Numbered from the stretch's first letter, positions 8,142 through 16,870 are shown. The stretch is 64,000 nucleotides of DNA from Nodosilinea sp. LEGE 07088 (GCF_015207395.1 NZ_JADEWX010000002.1:1-64000), one strand, 5' to 3'. Notes: generated from the letters alone by a model not told the origin. Program-made: numbers and translations.

Positions 8142-9551
8142 CTAGGATCGCGATCGCCGCTCGGGCCGATTGCGGGGCGGCACGGCGCGGCCTCGATAAA
8201 ATCGTCGTTCTAAGATGTCCAGCCCGACCCAGGCGAGGGCGGTGCCCAGGGGCACCAGCGATAGCAGCACAGCGGCAACCCCAGCCAGGCGGCCAGTGGC
8301 GACCGCGATCGGCACCAGCGACCAACCCACCGCACTGACCATCAACAGGGCCCAGCGCAGGGTTTGCAGGCGGCTCAGGGCAGTGCGGCAGCTCTGGCAG
8401 TGCTGGGTGTGAGAGTGATAGCGATCGAGCAAGGCTGCCTGGGTCCATTCGCGACCTAGAACCTGGCCGGGAAAGGGGTCGGCGGCATAGTCGCTGACCC
8501 AGTTGCGAAAGGCCAGCACGTAGCGATCGGCCTGGGTCGGCAGGTAACAGGCCTGAGCATAGGACTGGTTTGCCTTTTCCAGCTGCCGCTCTTGAATATG
8601 CAGAAAGATTTGGTCATCTTCGAGCACGGCGTTATTGCCGATATGGCTGAACCAACGGGGGGTCAGGCCAATGACCGTAGCGGGCAGCTTGGACGAAAAC
8701 TTGAAGGGGAAACGGGCAAACAGACGGCACTCGCCCTTGGCCATGGGGGTGGCATAGACCACGGTCATGGTGCGACCAAACTGCTGGGAGGTCAAGTCGT
8801 GGTACATCAGGGCTGGGGCAATAAAGGTAGTGTGCTGGGTGCCCAGCTTGCCCTTGCGGGGGCCTTCGGGCCAGAGCCCGCGAAAGCCCTGCTTGTCGGC
8901 GGCCAAAACCTCCATTTCCATGGGGGCGGCGTTTTCCCGCTTGCCCACAGTTTTGTGGTGGGTGTAGGGAATATGGCTGGCGTCGAGCACGTTTTCGAGC
9001 AGGGTCAGGGCGTCGTAGGGCAGGTCACGAAAGGTGTTGAGCATTACCCAGCCATCGGGCTCGTCTGCGATTGGGGCGATGATGGGCACCTCGACCTGGG
9101 AAGCATTTTCGGCCCTGCCGGGGTAGACAAACAGCAGCCCTTGCCGCATGGCCGTGGGCAGCGCCGTGGCACAGGCCCGTAAGGATAGGTTGCCATCACC
9201 CTGGGCGGGCTGCTGGGGAATGTGGGTGCAGGTGCCGTCGCCAGCAAAGGCCCAGCCGTGGTAGGGGCACTCTAGCTTGCCGGCCTCGTTGACCCGCCCC
9301 TCAGAGAGCGGGGCCAAGCGGTGGGGACACTTGTCTTCAAATACGCGCCAGGCCGAGTCGTTGCGATCCCACCAGATCACCAGACCCCGATCGAGCAGGG
9401 TGAAGCGGGTGAGCTGGGTCGGGTCTAGATCGTCGAGGTAGGCAATGGGGTACCAGGCTTCAGCCCAGTCAAACCGATGTGGGTCGGGGCCACCAGCGGG
9501 GAGCGGGGCGGTAGACTCTGCTGATTGAGGCGCGATCGCAACTGAAGTCAT
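8142..9551 (-). CDS. Rieske oxygenase, pheophorbide a oxygenase (PaO/Tic55)-like
   Basis: 469 residues. The Rieske 2Fe-2S site is CPHRLAPLSEG with CPYHGWAF about 20 residues later. The mononuclear iron domain has LLENVLDASHIPYTHHKTVG, supplying the expected Asp and His ligands. The C-terminal region contains HTQHCQSCRTAL, the CxxC seen in PaO-like and Tic55-like proteins, followed by two membrane helices (LRWALLMVSAVGWSLVPIAV and a second one). Plant relatives oxygenate chlorophyll breakdown products at chloroplast membranes, so a thylakoid-bound oxygenase acting on a tetrapyrrole or other hydrophobic substrate is inferred. I chose ATG 9551; the frame is open further upstream but without family features. 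Confidence 0.88.
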   Translation of the reverse strand: MTSVAIAPQSAESTAPLPAGGPDPHRFDWAEAWYPIAYLDDLDPTQLTRFTLLDRGLVIWWDRNDSAWRVFEDKCPHRLAPLSEGRVNEAGKLECPYHGWAFAGDGTCTHIPQQPAQGDGNLSLRACATALPTAMRQGLLFVYPGRAENASQVEVPIIAPIADEPDGWVMLNTFRDLPYDALTLLENVLDASHIPYTHHKTVGKRENAAPMEMEVLAADKQGFRGLWPEGPRKGKLGTQHTTFIAPALMYHDLTSQQFGRTMTVVYATPMAKGECRLFARFPFKFSSKLPATVIGLTPRWFSHIGNNAVLEDDQIFLHIQERQLEKANQSYAQACYLPTQADRYVLAFRNWVSDYAADPFPGQVLGREWTQAALLDRYHSHTQHCQSCRTALSRLQTLRWALLMVSAVGWSLVPIAVATGRLAGVAAVLLSLVPLGTALAWVGLDILERRFYRGRAVPPRNRPERRSRS

Positions 9552-9770
9552 GGCTAAATTTTGGCTATAAACCCATTCCTTTACATTCTGCAACATTCTG
9601 GCGGAGTTCGCTGAATGCTCTTCAGCGCCAGCTTTGGATTTAAATAATTTCGTCGGGCAGGCGCGATCGCACTCGCCTGCCAAAACCATCGCTAAAATCG
9701 CCCCCATTGAGGGCTGTGGGACACTTTCAAGATTTCCGTGGGCTGGCCGGCTTTTGGCCAGGGTACGGCT

Positions 9771-10343
9771 CTAGCCCCGGGGAAGCCACATGAGCAAGCC
9801 GTAGACTACGGTGGTCAGCCCTACAGTGGCCGCCAGTATGCCCTGGCTGACCCAGGAGTTCAGCCGAGGCAGCAGGTAAACAGCGGCTGCCAGCACCAGC
9901 ACCACTTCTATCGTGGCTCCCAGTCGGCCCAAGTGGTCAACATCCCAGTAGGAGACAGGGCTAATTAGGCGGATAGAGCTAACTGGCCAAAAGTGCTGGT
10001 GGGCATCGTCATGGTGCAGGGGCAGGTCAGCCAGGTGGTGCAGCACCATGCTCGCCCCCAGCAGCCCCAGCCAAGGCCGCTTGAAAGAGTAGCCTAGGCC
10101 CATGCCCAGTAGCCCCAGCGGGATGGAGTTACCCACCGCAAAAATGGCCTGCCAGGGCTGGCTGTAGTAGGCTTCGTTCCAAATCACTCGCTCGGGTAGC
10201 CGCTGCCAGCGAGCCCAACCGTAGAATACAAACATGGCGGCATCGGGAATGAGCGCCCCAAGCAAAATGGGCCAGGTCATCAGGGGCGATACGGGGCGAC
10301 GCAGCAGGGCCAGGTTAATAACTAGATGACTGGGAGTATTCAT
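9771..10343 (-). CDS. Conserved cyanobacterial membrane protein
   Basis: About 190 residues with several predicted membrane helices. It starts NTPSHLVINLALL and has GALIPDA, HLADLPLHHDDAHQHFWP and SPVSYWDVDHLG. The His/Asp-rich loop recalls YdjM-type membrane-bound metal-dependent hydrolases, so a metal site is plausible, but I cannot assign a reaction. Either ATG 10343 or ATG 10352 could be the start. The second overlaps the ATG of the divergent cysteine desulfurase by two bases, and even the first leaves only seven bases between the genes. Confidence 0.65.
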   Translation of the reverse strand: MNTPSHLVINLALLRRPVSPLMTWPILLGALIPDAAMFVFYGWARWQRLPERVIWNEAYYSQPWQAIFAVGNSIPLGLLGMGLGYSFKRPWLGLLGASMVLHHLADLPLHHDDAHQHFWPVSSIRLISPVSYWDVDHLGRLGATIEVVLVLAAAVYLLPRLNSWVSQGILAATVGLTTVVYGLLMWLPRG

Positions 10344-10350
10344 AACCGTC

Positions 10351-11550
10351 ATGGTACATCGGCCAATTTATCTTGACTGCCACGCTACCACCCCGGTAGA
10401 TGCCAGGGTGGTAGAGGCGATGGTGCCGTTTTTCACCGAGCATTTTGGCAATCCAGCTAGCCTCACCCATGCCTATGGCTGGGAGGCCGAAGCGGCGGTA
10501 ACCCAAGCGCGTTCGACGATTGCCGCTGCCATCAAGGCTAGCCCCGAAGAAATTGTGTTTACCAGTGGAGCGACCGAAGCCAATAACCTGGCACTCAAGG
10601 GTATTGCCGAGGCCTGCTTTAGCCGGGGGCGACATATTATTACCGTCGAGACCGAGCACAACGCCGTGCTCGACCCTTGCCAATACCTGGCCTCCCTGGG
10701 CTTTGAAATTTCCTATCTGCCGGTACAGTCCAATGGCTTGCTCGATCTAAAGACCCTAGAGCAAGCCTTTCGGGATGACACTATTTTGGTGTCGGTGATG
10801 GCGGCTAACAACGAGATCGGTGTCTTACAGCCCCTGGCAGACATTGGTGCTCTCTGCCGCGATCGCAATGTTTTCTTTCATAGCGATGGGGCCCAGGCGA
10901 TTGGCAAAATTCCCCTTGACGTCAATGCCATGCACCTCGATTTGCTCTCCCTGACCGCCCATAAGGTCTATGGCCCCAAGGGCATCGGTGCCCTTTACGT
11001 GCGGCGGCGACCACGGGTGCCCTTGGTGGCGCAGCTCCACGGCGGCGGCCATGAGCGGGGGTTGCGATCGGGCACGCTCTATCCACCCCAGATCGTTGGC
11101 TTTGCGAAGGCTGTAGAGCTGGGCCTGACCGCTATGGCCCTAGAGAGCGATCGGCTGACAGCCCTGCGCCAGCGACTGTGGCATGGGTTACAGCCCCTAG
11201 GGGGCATGCACCTCAATGGCGACCCGACGCGGCGGCTGCCCGGCAACCTCAATGTCAGTGTTGAGGGAGTTGACGGTCAAGCGCTGCTGCTAGGACTGCG
11301 GGGTACGGTGGCGCTGTCGTCTGGGGCGGCCTGTAGCACGGCTAGTACGGCGCCCTCCCACGTGCTTCAGGCGCTGGGGCGCGACCATGATCTCGCCTAT
11401 GCCTCGCTCCGCTTTGGCCTAGGCCGTTTTACCACCGCTGACGAGATCGCCCGTGTGATCACAGCGGTGAGCGACACCATCCAGGCTCTACGGCAGACAG
11501 CTGCCACGGTAAATCCCATAGCTAGCCAAATAGGGCATAATGAAAGGTAA
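10351..11550 (+). CDS. Cysteine desulfurase (IscS/NifS family)
   Basis: 399 residues, the normal length. PLP-dependent class V aminotransferase fold: YLDCHATTPVDARV at the start, the ATEANNLALKG cofactor region, SDGAQAIGK, PLP lysine in SLTAHKVYGPKG, and the catalytic cysteine in SSGAACSTASTAPSHVL. The enzyme takes sulfur from cysteine for iron-sulfur cluster and thio-cofactor synthesis. No scaffold or other ISC/SUF gene is adjacent. Its ATG lies practically on top of the divergent membrane-protein start, so its promoter must sit inside that gene. Confidence 0.92.
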   Translation: MVHRPIYLDCHATTPVDARVVEAMVPFFTEHFGNPASLTHAYGWEAEAAVTQARSTIAAAIKASPEEIVFTSGATEANNLALKGIAEACFSRGRHIITVETEHNAVLDPCQYLASLGFEISYLPVQSNGLLDLKTLEQAFRDDTILVSVMAANNEIGVLQPLADIGALCRDRNVFFHSDGAQAIGKIPLDVNAMHLDLLSLTAHKVYGPKGIGALYVRRRPRVPLVAQLHGGGHERGLRSGTLYPPQIVGFAKAVELGLTAMALESDRLTALRQRLWHGLQPLGGMHLNGDPTRRLPGNLNVSVEGVDGQALLLGLRGTVALSSGAACSTASTAPSHVLQALGRDHDLAYASLRFGLGRFTTADEIARVITAVSDTIQALRQTAATVNPIASQIGHNER

Positions 11551-11627
11551 CTTTGGGGTCAGAGGCGACGGCTAGCCGCGCCAGCTTGAATACGGACGGT
11601 GTAGTGTTTGGTTACCCCGGCAGAGTC

Positions 11628-12935
11628 ATGACCACTAGCAATTCCCAGGTTAGTGAGCTACTCAAGTTAGGTATTGAGCAAGCTCGCTCAGGCTATTTTA
11701 AGGGTGCCCTAGAGAAATTCTCCCACGCCATTGCGCTCGATCGAGCCTGTGCTAAAGCATTTTATAATCGCGGCTGTGCCTATCGCGACCTGGGCCATCA
11801 TGTACCTGCCATCGATGACTTTTCGGTCGCGCTGCACCTAGAGCCTACCTTTGCCAATGCCTATATCAATCGCGGCAATGTCTATCACGCAGCGGGGCGG
11901 CTCACCGAGGCTCTGAGCGACTTAGAGCGGGCGGTTGAGTTGCAGCCAGGGGCGATGAAAGCTTACGGTAACCGAGGGCGCGTCAAGCTCGATCTAGAAG
12001 ACTATGATGGCGCGATCGCAGATTTTTCAACCGTGCTGGCAGCGCAGCCCAAGTTCGCTAAAGTCTGGCTGTGGCGAGGGTTAGCCTATCTCAAACTGGG
12101 TGCCCATGCGGCCCTGGCCGAGCATCGTCGAGAGGCGTACCAGGCGGCCATTGCTGACTTCTCCCAGCTGTTGCAAAGCCAGCCCCACCATGCCGAGGCC
12201 TATAACTACCGGGCGGTGGCCTACTTTCAACTGCGCAACACCTATCAGGCCACCCTCGACATCAATCGGGCGCTCGACTGTCAGGCTGACTACGCTGAGG
12301 CCTATATCAACCGGGGCATGTTGCGCCACGAACTGGGCGATTTTCAAGGCGCCATCGACGACTACACGACCGTTCTAGAACTCAACCCGGATCTGCAAGA
12401 TCGCTCCTACAACCAAACCCTGGTCGGTCTGGCCCTAGACAGCCCCGATAACACCCTCAGCGAAGACACCCCGCTCAACCTGCGGTTTCGTCTGGCTGAC
12501 CTATACGATAGCCGGGGCCTATTGCGGGCCCAAGTGGGCGATATCGAGGGTGCGATCGCAGACTACACCCTGGCATTGCGCTTTAACCCGCAAAGTGGCC
12601 GTATTTTGGCCAATCGGGGCCGAGTGTTTAGCCGCCAAGACAACTACCAGTCGGCGATCGCCGACTTTGATCGCGCCCTCGGGCTTGACGCAGACAATGC
12701 TTTGGCCTACTGCGATCGCGGCTATGCCCTGTACTTTATGGACGAGTGGGAGCTGGCCTTCGAGGATTTTAACCATGCCCTTGAGCTCAGCCCCACCCTA
12801 GCCGAGGCCTATATTGGCCGTGGTCACACCAGCATTCGGCTGGGTTATGAAGCGGCTATGGCCATGGATGACTTTCGCAAAGCCCTCGAACTATCGTGGG
12901 ATAGCCGCAAGTCAGAGCGATCCAGGCTGCTTTAG
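11628..12935 (+). CDS. Tetratricopeptide repeat protein
   Basis: 435 residues made almost entirely of TPR units (AFYNRGCAYRDLGHHVPAID, AYINRGNVYHAAGRLTEALS, AYGNRGRVKLDLEDYDGAIA and more), about nine in all, forming an alpha-superhelical scaffold for protein binding. There is no signal peptide or enzymatic domain. I chose ATG 11628 (MTTSNSQVSELL), where the helical pattern begins; the frame opens at 11553, three bases after the cysteine desulfurase stop, so co-transcription with that gene is likely. The binding partner is unknown. Confidence 0.85.
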   Translation: MTTSNSQVSELLKLGIEQARSGYFKGALEKFSHAIALDRACAKAFYNRGCAYRDLGHHVPAIDDFSVALHLEPTFANAYINRGNVYHAAGRLTEALSDLERAVELQPGAMKAYGNRGRVKLDLEDYDGAIADFSTVLAAQPKFAKVWLWRGLAYLKLGAHAALAEHRREAYQAAIADFSQLLQSQPHHAEAYNYRAVAYFQLRNTYQATLDINRALDCQADYAEAYINRGMLRHELGDFQGAIDDYTTVLELNPDLQDRSYNQTLVGLALDSPDNTLSEDTPLNLRFRLADLYDSRGLLRAQVGDIEGAIADYTLALRFNPQSGRILANRGRVFSRQDNYQSAIADFDRALGLDADNALAYCDRGYALYFMDEWELAFEDFNHALELSPTLAEAYIGRGHTSIRLGYEAAMAMDDFRKALELSWDSRKSERSRLL

Positions 12936-13024
12936 TCTGGCTGGAGTAAGCTTACCTGGAGTACACCTCAATCGTTCAGGCCGCTGGCGTCGTATCCCCT
13001 GAGAGCGGGGCGTAGGAACTGCGT

Positions 13025-13131
13025 CTAGAGCATCAGTACAGTATGGCTAAAAACCCGGTTTCTTTGTCACTGCCCTAACGGCATGACTGGCATTCTGGCT
13101 GAGAAACCGGGTTGCTGTACCGGCGTTCTAG
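13025..13131 (+). repeat. 107-bp inverted-repeat element, copy 1
   Basis: Begins CTAGAGCATC and ends GCGTTCTAG. The terminal 17 bp are imperfect inverted repeats (13 of 17 match), and an inner pair, AACCCGGTTTCT near the left and GAGAAACCGGGTT near the right, could fold back. The same sequence, with four differences in 107 bp, occurs inverted at 61695-61801. It has no coding capacity. The right end supplies the stop codon of the DUF2165 gene. Confidence 0.92.
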
Positions 13132-13625
13132 GCCTCTAGATCGGCATCTGGCAAACTGAGATAAATCAGCACAAAGCCCACACAGCCAATGAAGCGAAAC
13201 GCGGGCTGCTGGCCGTTCCAGTTGGCCGACTGCCACATGGTAAACCACTCACCCCCTATCACCATGAACCCTACAAACCAAAACACAAATGCCAGAGTCA
13301 ACCCATAAATAGCCGTATGCTTGGCCCGGTTAAAGGTGGGGCGATCGCTATTCAGATGCTGTAGCAAGCGCCCCGCCCCGCCGAGACAAAGCACCGCGAT
13401 CGCCGCCTCGGTAGCCATAATCACGCCGTAGGTGATGTGTTGCAGCGGGGGCAGGGTAATGGCACGCCAGGTCAACTGACTGCTGGGCAACACGGTGTCC
13501 ATGCTGAGCACGTGCTGGATATATTGAAAATTGACGTCATAGTCGGTGAGGTTATTGAGCACAATGACCGTCGCCAACAGGCCAATTGAAGCCACCATTA
13601 GGGTCTTAGAAATCCGAGCTGCCAT
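13128..13625 (-). CDS. DUF2165 family small membrane protein
   Basis: 165 residues with about four membrane helices (TLMVASIGLLATVIVLNNL, ITYGVIMATEAAIAVLCL, AIYGLTLAFVFWFVGFMVIG, FRFIGCVGFVLIYLSL) and the family motifs NLTDYDVNF and GGEWFTMWQSANWNGQQPAFR. The function of DUF2165 is unknown. The stop codon TAG falls in the end of the 107-bp element at 13025-13131, so the original C-terminus may have been altered slightly by its insertion. It is divergent from nanE. Confidence 0.85.
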   Translation of the reverse strand: MAARISKTLMVASIGLLATVIVLNNLTDYDVNFQYIQHVLSMDTVLPSSQLTWRAITLPPLQHITYGVIMATEAAIAVLCLGGAGRLLQHLNSDRPTFNRAKHTAIYGLTLAFVFWFVGFMVIGGEWFTMWQSANWNGQQPAFRFIGCVGFVLIYLSLPDADLEA

Positions 13626-13658
13626 AGAATCTGGTAAAACGGTAACGCTAACGCCACT

Positions 13659-14378
13659 GTGGGAGCGCTATTTCCATTGAAAACTATTCTGGAACCATTG
13701 CAGGGGGGCCTGGTTGTATCCTGTCAGGCTCCCGCTGATTCACCACTACATCGCGCTGAGGTCATTGCCGCTATGGCAGCGGCGGCTCTCAACCAAGGGG
13801 CCGTTGGCCTGCGCATCGATAGCCCTGATCACATTCGAGCGGTGCGGGCTATGGCGGGTCAAAGCCCCACCAGCCAGCATGATCGCCCCATTATTGGCCT
13901 GTGGAAACAGGTGATTCCGCCCTCGGCGGTGTACATCACTCCCCAATTTCACCACGCTGACGCCGTGGCTCAGGCCGGCAGCGATATTATTGCCATTGAT
14001 GGCACCCAGCGATCGCGCCCCGACGGCGAAACCCTGGGGCCGCTGATCCAAAAGATCCACGATCGCCTCGGCAAACCCGTCATGGCCGATGTCGATACCC
14101 TCGACAATGCGCTGCTGGCGGTAGAGGCTGGAGCCGACTGTGTCGGGACAACGCTGTTTGGCTACACCGCAGCCACCCAAGGGCAGACTCCCCCAGGGTT
14201 CGACCTCCTTCAGGCGATGGTAGAACATTGCCCAGTCCCGGTTATCTGTGAGGGGGGGATTGCGTCGCCCAGCCAAGCTCGTCAGGCCCTCGATCTTGGG
14301 GCCTATGCCGTCGTCGTCGGCACGGCCATTACCGGTATCGATAGCTTAGTGAGCCGCTATGTCAACATCACCCGATAG
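13659..14378 (+). CDS. nanE: N-acylglucosamine-6-phosphate 2-epimerase (NanE family)
   Basis: 239 residues forming a TIM-barrel epimerase. Recognisable family pieces are LQGGLVVSCQAPADSPLH, GAVGLRIDSPDHIRAVR, IIGLWKQ, VMADVDTLDNALLAVEAGAD, GTTLFGYT and VICEGGIASPSQARQALDLGA ending in VVVGTAITG. NanE converts N-acetylmannosamine-6-phosphate to N-acetylglucosamine-6-phosphate. No other sialic acid or amino-sugar gene is nearby, so the physiological substrate is open. The start is GTG 13659; TTG 13677 is an alternative. Confidence 0.87.
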   Translation: MGALFPLKTILEPLQGGLVVSCQAPADSPLHRAEVIAAMAAAALNQGAVGLRIDSPDHIRAVRAMAGQSPTSQHDRPIIGLWKQVIPPSAVYITPQFHHADAVAQAGSDIIAIDGTQRSRPDGETLGPLIQKIHDRLGKPVMADVDTLDNALLAVEAGADCVGTTLFGYTAATQGQTPPGFDLLQAMVEHCPVPVICEGGIASPSQARQALDLGAYAVVVGTAITGIDSLVSRYVNITR

Positions 14379-14392
14379 CTTCGAGGGGCATA

Positions 14393-14434
14393 AAAACAGT
14401 AGGGCGAGTAGATCTTAAACCTACTCGCCCTACT
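14393..14434 (-). terminator. Terminator of the rubA-ycf48-psbEFLJ cluster
   Basis: AGTAGGGCGAGTAG (14398-14411) and CTACTCGCCCTACT (14421-14434) form a perfect 14-bp stem with a 9-base loop. Read on the minus strand it is followed by TTTTT (14393-14397), giving an intrinsic terminator after psbJ. It may also stop transcripts from nanE on the other strand, where no T-run follows. Confidence 0.85.
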
Positions 14435-14468
14435 GCGTTATCAAGCCTGAGCCAACCAGGCCCTCCCG

Positions 14469-14588
14469 CTACATGGCAGAGCCAACACCCGCGTAGGAGC
14501 CGTAGAAAAAGAGGCCTACAACTACCAAAATGCCGGTACCCGCAACCGTTGCCACAATCCACAACGGAATTTTTCCACTCTGAAGCAT
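14469..14588 (-). CDS. psbJ: Photosystem II protein J
   Basis: 39 residues beginning [19 protein letters not shown] and ending [11 protein letters not shown], a single membrane helix. This matches PsbJ, a small subunit near the cytochrome b559/QB side of photosystem II that affects plastoquinone exchange and assembly. The start is preceded by GGAGGTGG. It is the last gene of psbE-psbF-psbL-psbJ and is followed by an intrinsic terminator. Confidence 0.96.
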   Translation of the reverse strand: MLQSGKIPLWIVATVAGTGILVVVGLFFYGSYAGVGSAM

Positions 14589-14680
14589 AACATCCACCTC
14601 CTACTAGTTCGATATGTAACCCAACACAGTTTAGGCAGCAGCGCTATCGCCACCAAGCTATCGCCACCAATAGCCAAGAC

Positions 14681-14800
14681 CTAATTGAAGAAATAGCTAG
14701 AAAACAACAGGCCGAGCACAAAAACTAGCAGCAATCCCAGAAATAGGGATGTGCGGTTCAGCTCTACAGGCTGCTTATTGGGGTTTGGAGAACGATCCAT
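14681..14800 (-). CDS. psbL: Photosystem II protein L
   Basis: 39 residues beginning [19 protein letters not shown], with one membrane helix ([16 protein letters not shown]) and the ending SYFFN typical of PsbL. It is a structural subunit at the photosystem II monomer interface, needed for electron flow on the acceptor side. It lies between psbF and psbJ in the conserved operon, 9 bp after psbF. Confidence 0.96.
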   Translation of the reverse strand: MDRSPNPNKQPVELNRTSLFLGLLLVFVLGLLFSSYFFN

Positions 14801-14809
14801 GGGTTTCTC

Positions 14810-14944
14810 TTATCGTTGAATGAACTGCATTGCCGCGATCGCGCCCAGGAAAAAGACGCTGGGCACCCCTAGGGTGTGCACAGCTAACCAGCGCACGGTA
14901 AAAATCGGGTAAGTAATGGGCTCGTTAGGAGAATTGCTTTGCAT
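14810..14944 (-). CDS. psbF: Cytochrome b559 beta subunit
   Basis: 44 residues, beginning [19 protein letters not shown]. The heme ligand is the His in [17 protein letters not shown], within the single membrane helix; the protein ends MQFIQR. Together with PsbE it binds the b559 heme in photosystem II. It follows psbE by about 30 bp. Confidence 0.97.
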   Translation of the reverse strand: MQSNSPNEPITYPIFTVRWLAVHTLGVPSVFFLGAIAAMQFIQR

Positions 14945-14976
14945 AGCTTTAATTTGGTCGTTGGAATATTAAAACG

Positions 14977-15225
14977 TTATCGATTCGAGAACATGTCGAT
15001 CTGATCTTTCGCTTCAAAGCGATCGGTCACAATCGGCAACTGCATTTGATTATCGGGATAGTAGTCATTGGGGCGGGGCGTGCCAAAGGCATCGTAAGCC
15101 AGACCCGTACTGACAAACAGCCAGCCGGCAATGAATAACATGGGGATGGTAATGCTATGGATAATCCAGTAGCGGACACTTGTTACGATGTCGCCAAAAG
15201 GGCGTTCACCTGTAGAACCTGCCAT
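14977..15225 (-). CDS. psbE: Cytochrome b559 alpha subunit
   Basis: 82 residues, the standard length, beginning [20 protein letters not shown]. The heme-ligand His is in [19 protein letters not shown], in the single membrane helix; the lumenal tail contains [13 protein letters not shown]. It is essential for photosystem II assembly and probably part of a protective cyclic electron route. It is first of the four psb genes and follows ycf48. Confidence 0.98.
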   Translation of the reverse strand: MAGSTGERPFGDIVTSVRYWIIHSITIPMLFIAGWLFVSTGLAYDAFGTPRPNDYYPDNQMQLPIVTDRFEAKDQIDMFSNR

Positions 15226-15322
15226 ATCAACGTCTCCTCTCTGAACACAGAAGAATCTAATCTAATCATAGAGAACCCCGGAAACCCTAACAAGCTATTT
15301 GGCAAAGTTCCCTAACTTTTTT

Positions 15323-16327
15323 CTAAGCGGCTTCGGGCTGATACTTAAGAATAGTGCCTTCCTGACCCAAGATGAAGCCCTTGTCCGGGGCCAGAAACTT
15401 AACTTTGTAGAAATTAGAAGGCACATCCTCAACCGACTTATCCTTAAACCAGGTTTCGCCACCGTCAAAACTACAGAGCAAATCGCCGCCGCCACCGGCA
15501 ACCCAGACTTCATTACCGGTGCGAAAGGCCATATCAAGCAGGCCCCAGCTGGTGCCAAATTCGGGGCTGATAGCCGCAGTAAAATCGTCAGAAGAACGGG
15601 AATTGGAAAACCGCAGCTGACCACCCCGGGCAATCACCCAGAGCTTACCGTCTTTATCGAACCCCATATTCTGTAAACGCCTAGAGTTCTGACGGTTGTG
15701 GGGAATCCACTGATCCTGGCCGGGGGCCCAGGTAGAGTAAAAATTCCCTCGCGATGATACGGCCACATATCGCCCATCGTCGGAGCGCACCATATTGCGC
15801 ACTACCCCTACTGCACCCTGGACTAGGGCCTTCCAGGTGCGTCCGCCATCGTCAGTCTGATAAATAGCGCCAATATCCGTCGCCATCTCCGCAGACTTAG
15901 GCCCCAACGCGGTAATTAAAAAGGGCGAGCCAGGCAGTTCCTTACTCAGCGGCACGCTTTCCCAAGTCTTGCCGCTGTCAGCCGTATGCAGGAGCACCGA
16001 CGGCATGCCCGTCACCCAACCCTCGCTGCCGTCAAAATCGATTGAGGTAAAGGTATAGGGCTGATCCCCCATAGATAACTCCCTCACCTGCCAGGTTTCC
16101 CCGCCGTCCTGGGTCTCCAATAAGGTATTGCGGCTACCGACAATCCAGCCGTGATTGTCATCCTCACCAAACGCGATATCCGATAGCGTAGCCTCTACCG
16201 GCACCTGAATGACGGCCCAAGGGTGCACATCTGCGTCCGCCAAGAAATAATTCGAGCAGCCGGTTGCCAGGGCGACAGCCACTAGCGCCACTAGGCCTCG
16301 CTTCAACCAGTCAAACGCAGCATGCAT
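15323..16327 (-). CDS. ycf48: Ycf48 photosystem II assembly factor
   Basis: 334 residues. A signal peptide with lipobox (LVALVAVALATGCSNYF) indicates a lumenal lipoprotein. The rest is a seven-bladed propeller with recurring D-G-G-x-T-W motifs (TQDGGETWQ, TADSGKTWE, TDDGGRTWK, SFDGGETWF). Ycf48 (HCF136 in plants) binds the early D1 precursor during photosystem II reaction-centre assembly. ATG 16327 is preferred to an in-frame TTG at 16333. Its position between rubA and psbE is the conserved cyanobacterial order, and all three parts serve photosystem II assembly. Confidence 0.95.
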   Translation of the reverse strand: MHAAFDWLKRGLVALVAVALATGCSNYFLADADVHPWAVIQVPVEATLSDIAFGEDDNHGWIVGSRNTLLETQDGGETWQVRELSMGDQPYTFTSIDFDGSEGWVTGMPSVLLHTADSGKTWESVPLSKELPGSPFLITALGPKSAEMATDIGAIYQTDDGGRTWKALVQGAVGVVRNMVRSDDGRYVAVSSRGNFYSTWAPGQDQWIPHNRQNSRRLQNMGFDKDGKLWVIARGGQLRFSNSRSSDDFTAAISPEFGTSWGLLDMAFRTGNEVWVAGGGGDLLCSFDGGETWFKDKSVEDVPSNFYKVKFLAPDKGFILGQEGTILKYQPEAA

Positions 16328-16441
16328 AAGCAATTAGAACCTGTACTCTTGAAAGACAACACTGAAAAACAACCCTGAATGCCAATTCAGCATAGGTCAA
16401 TCGCTGACCCCAAGATCTAGAGGGCAGCAACACAGCCGCCG

Positions 16442-16870
16442 CTACTTCAAGCCATAAAGGCTGATGAAAAACATAAACCCCAGGGCTAGAGCGCCAAAGA
16501 TCAAAACGTTTTTCTGGCCCGGGGTCAACCGATTGACGCCTAAGCCATAGTTCAAATTTTCCTTGAAGCCAGAGGGGGCGTTAACCGGCCCAATATTGTT
16601 GAACTGCTTTTTGGGGGCGCTACACACCGGGCAGCGCCAGTTTAGGGGTAAATCTTCAAAGGCCGTACCCATCGGAATCTTGGCTCGACTGTCTCCCTTG
16701 GTTGGTTCGTAGGAGTAGCCGCAGGAACGACATTCATAGCAATCCATCTCCTCAGGGGAAAGGACAACTACTTCTTCCACAGGGCTATCTGCAACATCAG
16801 CCCCCTCAGAGGCGGCGGCTAAATCTACAGAGTCAGCAGAATTAGCTGGAGAATCAGACTCAACGCTCAT
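16442..16870 (-). CDS. rubA: Membrane-anchored rubredoxin RubA
   Basis: 142 residues. An acidic, disordered N-terminus (res 1-45) precedes a rubredoxin domain with two iron-binding knuckles, YECRSCGY and WRCPVCSAP. A C-terminal membrane helix follows (VLIFGALALGFMFFISLYG). The protein is needed for photosystem II (and in some reports photosystem I) biogenesis, acting on early assembly intermediates at the thylakoid. ATG 16870 is chosen; the frame is open upstream to 16936 without conserved sequence. It is the first gene of the rubA-ycf48-psbEFLJ cluster. Confidence 0.94.
   Translation of the reverse strand: MSVESDSPANSADSVDLAAASEGADVADSPVEEVVVLSPEEMDCYECRSCGYSYEPTKGDSRAKIPMGTAFEDLPLNWRCPVCSAPKKQFNNIGPVNAPSGFKENLNYGLGVNRLTPGQKNVLIFGALALGFMFFISLYGLK

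Noticed and set aside
8592-9182. 196-codon frame antisense to the Rieske oxygenase
   Set aside because: Gly/His-rich shadow translation with no family signature; the minus-strand gene explains the sequence.
13025-13131. The fold-back repeats considered as a simple terminator
   Set aside because: A near-identical 107-bp copy elsewhere with sharp edges shows a dispersed element, not a local terminator, though it may end transcripts as a side effect.
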